Shown here piece by piece: positions 1 to 8,007 of a stretch of 64,000 nucleotides of DNA (positions are counted from its first letter, which is position 1; every line of letters begins with the position of its first letter). The notes under the pieces are model-generated. The model saw nothing but the letters and a program-made list of their open reading frames with translations. It was not told the DNA's origin and searched no databases. The position numbers were made by a program, and so were the translations under genes. The DNA is taken from positions 1-64,000 of the forward strand of contig JACAXG010000070.1 of the NCBI GenBank assembly GCA_018881555.1, written 5' to 3'. Origin of the DNA: Amblyornis subalaris (taxonomy: Eukaryota; Chordata; Aves; Passeriformes; Ptilonorhynchidae).

Positions 1-194
1 GATGGGATTCAGGCTAATTAGTCAGGCTGGGTGGTGCTAATGGGCCATTACCTGAGATCAGATAACCAGGGTGGGTGGTGCTTCCTGTCGGCTGGAGTGC
101 TTATCTCAGTAGAGATAAGGGGTCCCAGGTGTGTAATTATGAAATTTATCCAGCTTTTGTGGGTGGTAATAGAATATATAACTAACGCAGGACA
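1..194 (-). repeat. 3' LTR of endogenous retrovirus (partial, cut by window start)
   Basis: This stretch repeats 5746-5939 in the same orientation, with only two differences that I can see by eye. On the minus strand it starts with TGTCC, immediately after a purine-rich tract at 195-211, as expected for the U3 start of a 3' LTR. Only the first 194 bases of U3 are inside the window, so the target-site duplication cannot be checked. Confidence 0.9.
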
Positions 195-211
195 TAATCC
201 ACCCCTTATCC
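195..211 (-). other. Polypurine tract of the ERV
   Basis: On the minus strand this reads as a purine-rich run with a GGGG core, directly before the TG that opens the 3' LTR. That is the usual place for the plus-strand DNA synthesis primer of a retrovirus. It lies about 30 bases after the integrase stop codon, which leaves no room for an env gene. Confidence 0.7.
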
Positions 212-241
212 TATACCATCAACATATTGCTGGAATTAACA

Positions 242-923
242 TCACGGACAGTGCTCACTCAAAACTAAGTCCCCTTGAGGCACACAATGGGTTTCCCTAT
301 CTTTCTGCATTACCCACCATGTGTGACCAGGTCCTTGAGCAAAGACAATCCCACGAATAGGTTTGCCTTTGCCTGAGGTGGGACTAATCCAAACAGTCTT
401 TCCTAACATGCCTTTGATGTGTACCACAGGGACTTTATCGCCATCTATGGTGTGCAAGGATCCTGACTCGGCAGGACCAGCTTGATTGACAGAGACTCGT
501 GTGTTGACCAACCAGGTGGCCTTCACCAGGTGCTGTTCCCAGTTTTTGAAAGTCCCTCCACCCAGTGCCTTCAAAGTGGTCTTAAGCAGTCCATTGCACT
601 GTTCTACTTTTCCGGCAGCTGGTGGGATATGGTACACCCATTCAATCCTGTGGTCTCTAGCCCAGCTATCGATTAAGGCTGTTCTTGAAATGAGTCCCAT
701 TGTCCGACTCAATTCTCTCGGGGGTACCATGTCTCCACAGGACTTGCTTTTCAAGGCCCAGGATGGTGTTCCCTGTGGCATGAGGCACAGGGTAGGTTTC
801 CAACCATCCAGTGGTCGCTTCTACCATGGTCAGCACGTAGCGCTTTCCTTGATGGGTTTGGGGAAGTGTGATGTAGTCAATTTGCCAGGCTTCCCCATAC
901 CTGTATTTTGACCACCATCCACC
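242..923 (-). pseudogene. pol: ERV integrase core and C-terminal region (broken)
   Basis: After an in-frame TAG that follows the residues KPLW (near 922), the same frame continues into an integrase catalytic core. The core shows a first Asp in QIDYITLP and a second in ESDNGTHF. The reading frame then changes near 670-700, and the remainder (EWVYHIPP, then AGKVEQ with the third acidic residue) is open down to a stop at 242. The C-terminal part carries the tryptophan-rich KTVWISP and TWWVMQKD stretches. All three DDE positions are therefore still recognisable, but they are spread over two frames and a stop, so no functional integrase can be made from this copy. Confidence 0.85.
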
Positions 924-1823
924 CTACCATAGAGGCTTCACTCGCTTGGCCTGCTTGATTGCAGCACACGTCTCACAGTTGTGGTTGACTTGCGAGACAC
1001 TGTCCATAATTAAGTCCAGCCCTCGACCCCGAGCCCATCGGTATGTAGCATCTCTGCCCTGATGACCAGGGGCATCATGGGCCCAACGAGCAAAGAAGAG
1101 TTCTCCTTTGTGCTGCCAGTCCAGATCCACCTGTGATACTTTAATCCTGGCAGCTTGATCCACCTGCTCATTGTTCTGATGCTCCTCATTAGCCTGACTC
1201 TTGGGTACATGGGCATCCACGTGACGGACCTTCACGTTCAGCTTCTCGGCCCGGGCAGCGACGTCTTGCCAAATCTCAGCAGCCCAGATGGGTTTCCCCC
1301 TGCGCTGCCAGTTGGCCTTTTTCCATCTACTCAGCCATCCCCACAGAGCATTAACTACCATCCATGAGTCGGTGTAGAGGTAAAGTCTTGGCCACTTTTC
1401 TCGCTCGGCGATATCCAAAGCGAGCTGGACAGCTTTAAGCTCTGCAACCTGACTCGATCCACCTTGTCCCTCGGTAGCTTGTGTGACTCGTCGTGTGGGG
1501 CTCCATACAGCAGCTTTCCATTTCCTGTTGGTTCCTACAATCCGGCAGGAATCATTGGTGAAGAGGGCGTATTGCCTTTCACTCTCTGGTAGCTGGTTGT
1601 ATGGCGGTGCCTCCTCAGCATGTGTCATCTGCTCCTCTTCTTCTTCAGATGACAGTCCAAAGCTCTCACCTTCGGGCCAGTTCGTGATAATTTCCAGTAT
1701 CCCAGGGCGATTAGGGTTTTCTGTGCAGGCTCGCTGGGTGATCAGAGCGACCCACTTGCTCCACGTAGCATCGGTGGCATGATGTGTTGAAGGGACCTTC
1801 CCTTTGAACATCCAGCCCAGCAC
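924..1823 (-). pseudogene. pol: ERV RNase H and integrase zinc-binding domain
   Basis: An open 299-codon segment. RNase H motifs appear in order: ALFTNDSCRI at the first catalytic site (family members usually have a TDGS-type motif, so the Asp appears shifted or lost), AELKAVQLAL (Glu), LYTDSWMVVNALWG (Asp) and VRHVDAHVPKS (His/Asp). The integrase N-terminal zinc finger follows, with His pairs in WAHDAPGHQG and the CETC cysteine pair. A run of five glutamates marks the linker before RNase H. The segment is separated from the RT part by an in-frame TGA near 1830 and from the integrase core by a TAG near 922. Confidence 0.9.
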
Positions 1824-1829
1824 GGGTAG

Positions 1830-2399
1830 TCAGGGTGCCAGAAGCAGCTGTGCTTTGGATCCAATCACTTCTGAGGCAGCTCGAACCCCTTCGTAGGCAG
1901 CAAGAACCTCCTTCTCAGTTGGGGTGTAGCTGGCCTCAGATCCCTTGTATCCCCAACTCCAGAAACCGAGAGGTTGTCCTAAGGTTTCGCCAGGTGCCTT
2001 CTGCCAGAGGCTCCAGGAAGGACCACTCTGTCCAGCTGTGGTGTAGAGCACATTCTTAACATCCTGCCCTCTTCTGACTGGCCCAAAGGCCACCGCATGG
2101 GCAATCTCCTGTTTAATCTGTTCAAAAGCCTGCTGTTGTTCAGGGCCCCACAGGAAGTCGTTCTTCTTTCGTGTCATGAGGTAGAGAGGACTTACAGTGC
2201 TGCTGTACTCCAGGATGTGCATCCTCCAAAAGCCCATGGCTCCTAGGAAAGCCTGTATTTCCTTTTTGTTGGTCGGTGGTGACATAGCTGCTATCTTGTT
2301 AATTACTTCTGTTGGAATCTGGCAACGTCCATCCTGCCACTTTACTCCCAGGAACTGAATTTCTTGCAGGTCCCTTAACCTTGCTTCGTTTAATGGCAA
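1830..2399 (-). pseudogene. pol: ERV reverse transcriptase thumb and connection
   Basis: A 189-codon open segment that begins in a different frame from the upstream RT part and continues it from the QEIQFLGVKWQ motif. It includes GPEQQQAFEQIKQEI, a stretch typical of the connection region in retroviral and LTR-retrotransposon pol. It ends at a TGA, after which the same frame carries on into the RNase H segment. That stop looks like a point nonsense change rather than an indel. Confidence 0.88.
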
Positions 2400-3369
2400 A
2401 ACCAGACTTCAGGAGAATCTGGATAATCTTCTCTCCTTTCTCAAAAACTTCTCCCGCTGTGTTCCCCCATACGATGGTGTCATCAATGTTCTGGAGGTGT
2501 TCTGGAGCCTCACCCTTTTCCAGTGCAGCCTGGATCAGTCCGTGGCAGACGGTGGGACTGTGCTTCCACCCCTGGGGTAGTCGGTTCCAGGTGTATTGCA
2601 CACCCCTCCAGGTGAAAGCGAACTGTGGCCTGCACTCTGCCGCCAATGGAATCGAGAAAAACACATTGGCAATGTCAATGGTCGCGTACCACTTGGCTGC
2701 CTTGGACTCCAGCTCGTACTGGAGCTCCAGCATGTCCGGCACGGCAGCACTCAGTGGTGGAGTGACTTCATTCAGGCCACGATAGTCCACAGTCAGTCTC
2801 CACTCTCTGCTGGACTTGCGCACTGGCCATATTGGGCTGTTAAAGGGTGAATGGGTCTTGCTCACCACTCCTTGGCTCTCCAAATCGCGAATCATCTTAT
2901 GGATGGGAATCACAGAGTCTCGGTCGGTGCGGTATTGCCGTCGATGCACTGTTGCTGTGGTGATTGGGACTCGTTGCTCTTCAACCTTCAGCAGTCCCAC
3001 AGCAGCAGGGTCATCTGAGAGACCAGGCAAGGTATTCAATTGTCTGATTTCCTCCTTTTCTACAGCAGCTATTTCAAAGGCCCAGCGATATCCTTTTGGG
3101 TCTTTGAAATACCCACTCCTCAGATAGTCTATGCCAAGGATGCACAGGGCTTCCGGACCGGTCACGATGGGGTGTTTCTGCCACTCCTTCCCAGTCAGGC
3201 TCACTTCAGCTTCCACTACAGTCAGCTGTTGGGAGCCTCCTGTCACCCCAGAAATGGAAATAGATTCTGTTCCTACATACCTTGACGGAATCAGAGTACA
3301 TTGAGCGTCGGTGTCAACTAAGGCTGTGTACCGTTGTGGATCTGATGTGCCAGGCCATCGGATCCACAC
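2299..3369 (-). pseudogene. pro-pol: ERV protease and reverse transcriptase fingers/palm
   Basis: A 356-codon open segment. Residues about 14-28 carry the aspartic protease active-site region ALVDTDAQCTLIP; the family active site is Asp-Thr-Gly, and here the Gly is Asp. CILGIDYL matches the second conserved protease block. RT motifs follow: SPIWPVRKSS, WRLTVDYRGLNEVTPP, motif A TIDIANVFFSIPL, motif B LPQGWKHSP, and the catalytic box NIDDTIVWG, where the first residue of the usual YxDD is Asn. A frameshift near 2368 takes the reading out of frame, so the last 20 or so codons are not genuine pol. Confidence 0.93.
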
Positions 3370-3612
3370 AGTCCAATAGATCAGATTGTCCCTCTCCTCT
3401 ACCTGGCTAGAGGCAGGGCCCCTCTAATTCTGGTCGTGGTGCACATTGTCTTCTGGCAAATATGATCTTGAAGTTCCTTCCAGAGGATCAGTCATATCAT
3501 CACTCCTATAATGCCTGGAGTCTTGTACATGACGGACTGGAGCAGCATTTACTCTGGATGAGCTTCTCGTGGTATTTCCTTTTTTCAATTCACGTACCCT
3601 GGCTGCTAAGGA
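3370..3612 (-). other. ERV gag-pro junction, no intact frame
   Basis: A short stretch of about 240 bases between the gag fragment and the protease frame. I could not trace an uninterrupted frame through it. It probably held the end of gag (nucleocapsid) and the start of pro in the intact ancestor; I did not see a clear zinc-knuckle cysteine pattern here. Confidence 0.4.
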
Positions 3613-4480
3613 CTAGGCTGGTTTTCTGTCCCACTTCCTCAGATCTTCCCCATCCTCCTTGAGGAAGAACCAGAGGTTACTTCTCGGAGTATAGTCGCTT
3701 CCTTTGGCTGGAGGATGCCTGCTCCAGATAGCAGAGACTCTGGTGGGTGCTGGGGAGAAGTGGGAGATTCCCTTTAACTCCTTCCTCAGCTGCTGGTGGC
3801 TCTCTTCAATTTTCTCCTCCAGGCTCTGGGTGTGCTCGGCCAGCTTGGTTTCCACAGACAAAATATGGCTGCATAACAGGGCAGTGACAGTGTCCTCATA
3901 GATTCTCAGTTTGTTGACCAGTGCGCCCACCTTTTCCTCTCCTTCCCTCCATTGCAGTGTCGCTAAGTACCGGGAGTAGATCTCTGGTCCCAGCCGTGCG
4001 AACTTTAACCACATCTGTGACGTGCAGTGGACACCGTCTGGGCTCTTGGGGAATCTTTCATCTTCTTAAAAAATGATCTTCAGTACTGCCAATTCTCTCA
4101 GGCACCAGACACCTTGCTCCATCATGTGCCATTTGCCTTGTTGCACGTGGAGGTCTTCCTTGCACAGGTATCTTTCCTTGACGCTTGCCAGCAGTCGCTG
4201 CCAGAGGCTGAGAGTCTCCTGGGCTTTCCCAACTCCCTGGTCAATGACCGGATCCTGGGACAGGGATCCCAGTTGCCTGGCCTCACAGCCGTCCAAGATG
4301 GTGTCGTTGGCTGCGGCGTCCCAGATGCGGAGCAGCCAGGTCAATATGGATTAATTTCCCTGGCGAGTGAACTCCCTCCACAGCTCCCGTATCTCACCCA
4401 GGGATAGAGAGCGAATGACGATCTCTGGTTCCGTCTCTTCCACTGGGTGGGAAGGTCCTGCCACCTCCTCGTCAGGCACC
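3613..4480 (-). pseudogene. gag: ERV gag remnant
   Basis: Two open stretches on the minus strand, 4344-4066 (92 codons) and 4014-3613 (133 codons), plus an upstream frame at about 4480-4360 with IVIRSLSLGEIRELWREF. The 3613-4014 part has a heptad-like, Glu/Lys-rich segment (residues about 45-80, around VETKLAEHTQSLEEKIEE) that suggests a coiled coil. Position between the primer binding site and pro, and the lack of pol motifs, make this gag. It is split by frame changes and stops. Subdomain borders (matrix, capsid) cannot be set from the sequence alone. Confidence 0.7.
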
Positions 4481-4619
4481 GTGCGGACTGATTTGCTCTT
4501 GCACTTTCGCTTCTGCACAGGAACGACTGCTACTGGCTTAGGGTGGCCTTCTGGTTCAGTGCCAGTTTGTGTGGATGTGATGGCTGTTGCTGTGTTCTCT
4601 TTTTCCCGTGGTTCAGTTA

Positions 4620-5180
4620 TGTTTTGTCAGGAGATGGTGCCTGTTGACTCAGCTGTTTTCTCCTCCTGAAGGTGCTGTACTACACCAAGCACGGACCTGA
4701 TGGCAACCATGGTGTAGACAGTGCAGGCCATACAGAAAAGACAAAACAGAACTGACAACAAGATTATTGAGTCCTTAACATCCAGGGGGAACTCGATATT
4801 TTCAAAAACCGCAGTGTCAGGCTGGAAAAAACCATTCTCTCCCCTTCCCCCAGAGGCCGGGTGTGATTATTAATGAAGGTCCAGAGGTAGGAGCCCAGAC
4901 TAGGACAGGCAAACACAACCGAGTATGTATTCCGGATAAGGTTCATTGTTTCCAAAGTTATCATGGAGTAAGCACAATAAATCAGGAAAGCAATTTTGGT
5001 TCGATTCTCTGATCTCAAAAGCAGCAATATGGTAGGCAGATAGTTCCCTGTGTGCGGAAAAATGTATAGAGCCGGGTACAAAATCCAGGTAAACATTTCG
5101 AGTATCATGGTGACTAAGTTGTTTCTGTAATGCAAAATTGTAATTCTGACTTTACTCTCGAGCCGCACGTTGGGCACCAA
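4620..5180 (-). pseudogene. Hydrophobic leader reading frame of the ERV, upstream of gag
   Basis: An open frame of 138 codons starts at the primer binding site (first ATG near 5108) and ends near 4764. It contains several hydrophobic segments: WILYPALYIF, YLPTILLLL, KIAFLIYCAY and VVFACPSLGSYLWTFI. In another frame, 4765-4680 adds a further strong one (LLSVLFCLFCMACTVY), which then runs towards the gag region through an in-frame TGA near 4625. A string of membrane segments ahead of gag is unusual for a retrovirus. It could be a signal- or membrane-anchor extension of Gag, a separate accessory frame, or chance. Confidence 0.5.
5162..5179 (-). other. Primer binding site, lysine-tRNA-like
   Basis: On the minus strand the sequence TGGTGCCCAACGTGCGGC lies a few bases after the end of the 5' LTR. 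It matches the 18-base complement of the 3' end of tRNA-Lys (the type used by HERV-K-like elements) at all but about two positions. The gap of about five bases between the LTR end and the TGG is slightly longer than usual. Confidence 0.7.
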
Positions 5181-5185
5181 ATTAT

Positions 5186-5939
5186 GTGCTGGTTTGGCTG
5201 TAAACCAGCAGGGGAAATTAACCCCACACCGAATACCTCGAGAGATTTTAGGTCAAAATTACAATTTTAATAAAAAAGGTTAAAATAAATGCCGTAATAC
5301 AGAAACACGGGCTTAAACAAACCGACAGAGTCACGGTACAACCTGACACTCTGTTGACCAGGGTGGTAGCTGTGCAGTCCAGTTAGGCACTGATTCTGCA
5401 GGAAGGTCTGGTAGTCCAGTCCCGGTAGTGGAGTGGAGTAGCTGAGTCCAATTCCAAGGAGTGGAGTGGAGTAGCTAGCTGAATCCAATTCCGAGGAGTG
5501 GAGTCCAGTTGAGTCGAGAGTCGAGTCGAGAGCGGAGTCCTGTCGAGTTGAGGGTATCTTCTCCCATCCAAAACCCTTGTTTTATGCTGTGCTTCTTGGC
5601 TGGCACCTCCCCCAGGGGCGGGGACTTTCACANTGGAAGAGGATCTTCCCGATGTTCTATGGGTTGCTTCAGAAATGAGCTTGGATGAGCCCTAGGGTTC
5701 TCCGAGATTCTCCCGAGGGTTCTCAGAGATGATCAGGAGTCCTCCGATGGGGTTCAGGCTAATTAGTCAGGCTGGGTGGTGCTAATGGGCCATTACCTGA
5801 GATCAGATAACCAGGGTGGGTGGTGCTTCCTGTCGGCTGGAGTGCTTATCTCAGTAGAGATAAGGGGTCCCAGGTGTGTAATTATGAAATTTATCCAGCT
5901 TTTGTGGGTGGTAATAGAATATATAACTAACCCAGGACA
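5186..5939 (-). repeat. 5' LTR of the ERV, about 754 bp
   Basis: The outer edge (5939) is fixed by the point where similarity to the 3' LTR ends, and the inner edge by the primer binding site. On the minus strand the LTR reads TGTCC...ACA, the expected TG...CA termini. It holds an internal cluster of GAGTC/GGAGTGGAGT-type short repeats at about 5400-5545 and an ATTAAA-type polyadenylation hexamer near 5268-5273. A TATATA stretch lies only about 12-20 bases inside U3 and is probably not the promoter. Confidence 0.85.
5400..5545 (-). repeat. Short imperfect tandem repeats inside the 5' LTR
   Basis: The plus strand shows repeated GGAGTGGAGT, TCCAATTCC and GAGTCGAG units with irregular spacing. 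They lie in the R/U5 half of the LTR. The rest of the LTR is not repetitive, so this looks like local slippage within the LTR lineage. Its function is unknown. Confidence 0.7.
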
Positions 5940-6861
5940 ATGTCCCATCCTTGTGGTCTTCCCAGAGTTAGGGGTTCCATAGCCAGTTTGTATTAGGGAG
6001 GATGGGTTCACTGCCCCTGAGCAGAGGTTACGACACACCGAAACCTGCTCCTCCCACCTTGGCTGGGNGGGAAATCTGCNCAAACCTGTTACCAGAAAAC
6101 GGGTCTGTGGGCTATGGCCTCCCCCACTCCCAGANAGGNAAGATTCTCAGCACAGTTGCTGGGTTTCAGTCTTGTTTACTTCCCCCCATTTGAGATGATT
6201 GAACACTAGGTCTCCCTTTGTCTAATCTCAGCACCTTAACTCTCAGTCCAAAGTTCCAGTCAGGCATCTCTTAGGGAGGGATGGGCTTGGGCAGCTTCTT
6301 TATATAGTTTTGATATAAGAAAACTTCTTTATAACAATGTTTGAGGCGTGAACTATTTCAGTCTCCAACACATACCACGTGACTTTCAAACGAATTATAC
6401 CACTTTCCAAGGTGTTTACACTTCCCTATATCTCTCTGCTGCCTATATACATAGGATATTCATAGAGTGCAGTAGGTCTNGAGTGGTACATAGTGCTTTT
6501 CTTCTCCATAATTATTTTGGAGGAGTTATGAGCTCTCTTCCTATAGATTACAAAACATTGTACATGATTTACAGGTGAGCAAAATCTACACTGTTGAATA
6601 TATAAAAGCTCCTCCCAAAAAATTACCGGTCATTTAGATTTACAATTATTTGGGCTTATATTACAGATAAATAAAAAACAAGAATCATTTCCACAAACAA
6701 AATTTTAAGAAGGTTTGTAAGTTTGAATTTCGCCTTTTCTTCCCTTAAAACAAGAATCTGTCTCACACAGTTTCAATACCCTACGTGAATATAATGGTGA
6801 ATTGATTTAGGAAAAAATGCCCCTTGAAGTACAAAATATTTCTTANTATTGATAACCTTAC
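5940..6861. other. Flank of the ERV and end of visible sulfotransferase intron; no gene seen
   Basis: There is no open frame or splice-bounded exon here with sulfotransferase motifs, although the family's next exon (about 181 bp) would be expected downstream of 6862. The block at about 5960-6200 contains several ambiguous bases and a G-rich/C-rich texture that could be part of another LTR, but I could not define its ends. Confidence 0.4.
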
Positions 6862-6956
6862 CTCTTTTAGCTCTTCATAAGTTATTGNCATAATATTTTC
6901 TTCATCAGCATATTTGTTCCATTCAGAAAGGTATTCAAAGTAACATCCCCAGGCCA
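6862..6956 (-). CDS. Sulfotransferase exon 5 (WNKY...YEELKE exon)
   Basis: A 95-bp exon between TTTTATTTAG and GTAAGG. It reads AWGCYFEYLSEWNKY and ends ITYEELKE, strongly diagnostic of SULT family proteins. One base is ambiguous. It ends in phase 0, so the next expected exon should also start in phase 0. Confidence 0.93.
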
Positions 6957-7951
6957 CTAAATAAAACAAAAGAATCCNAANATGAGGCATAAATAAAGAT
7001 TATACAAGCTCCTTATAAAATAAACCAAATTTTACTCATTAAGGTGTTTTCTCAGCCAAGGGCTTTATTAATCATGGCTATGGCAGAGTTTACACCCTTC
7101 TGTGGGAATTACAGGTTCTGCTTGAGGCTCAGGCATATGATACCATTTGTAAATCAGAACAGCAAAACTTGTTAGNATTTCAAGACAGATGTGAGTCCAC
7201 CAAAGGGTTGTCTATTATCTTGCAGACCATCTTACAGACTCTCTTAATCCAGCCTAAAACCTTGCTGAACCCTCCCTTCTGCTGGCCATGTGCTGTGTCA
7301 AACTCAGGTAATGTTAAACTAGTGGTATTCTTTTCTCTCATTTTTAATGCACTAGACTTAGTCCCCTTTTTAATGCCCTAGACTTGGTCCAAATAATTCC
7401 TTTCATCCAACTTGGCATGGATGTGATTATANGTCTCCATGAACACAAGATGATGGACATGAGAGAGGAGGGGTAAAGGGGACNCAAAATAGAGATAAGG
7501 AAGAACTGCTTCTCCCAGGAAAAATATCAGTTTGTACAAGTTAAAGAAGTTTGTTGAAGTGCAGTTTTGACAAGGATNTATCCTCAAGCAGTAAGACTAC
7601 TGTAAACTTCAGTTAAAATTTCTAATTCTCTGCCTCTAATCTCTGCTTTTGTACTGTAAACCAAAAAATCCTAGTGAAGCTNATTTACTTAAGTACAATG
7701 GTTTTTAGACAAAGACAAATCATTGAATAATTGACACAGACGGAATAATATACTGTACTTTTCTTTGTCATAAAAGCTGTGAAGAAATCATCCCAGGTCT
7801 CATAGGAGGGAAGAGTAGCCAGGCTATTGGAAAAATGGTAAAAAGATGTAGCTACATCTTTTGGATTACGAAGCAGTAACAATATCTAGGAAAAAAAATA
7901 GTTATTTTTAGAGAAAGACATAACAGACTATAGTATAATAATAATAGTAAC

Positions 7952-8007
<56 letters not shown>

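Larger units (their letters stand above)
1..5939 (-). mobile_element. Env-less endogenous retrovirus, LTR-gag-pro-pol-LTR, defective
   Basis: The element runs right to left: 5' LTR (5186-5939), primer binding site (5162-5179), hydrophobic leader and gag region (about 5110-3610), protease and RT (3369-2299), RT connection (2399-1830), RNase H and integrase (1823-242), polypurine tract and 3' LTR. The primer site resembles the lysine-tRNA type used by betaretrovirus-like (class II) ERVs, but I do not assign a class firmly. Coding capacity is broken: an in-frame TGA in gag, a frameshift near 2368, an in-frame TGA near 1830, an in-frame TAG near 922, and a frame change inside the integrase core. 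It sits to the left of, and in the same orientation as, the visible sulfotransferase exons, so it may lie inside that gene's intron or just past it. Confidence 0.93.

Noticed and set aside
31..360. Plus-strand open frame spanning the 3' LTR, repeated at 5776-5982
   Set aside because: The repetition comes from the two LTR copies; the frame is antisense to the ERV and has no known product.
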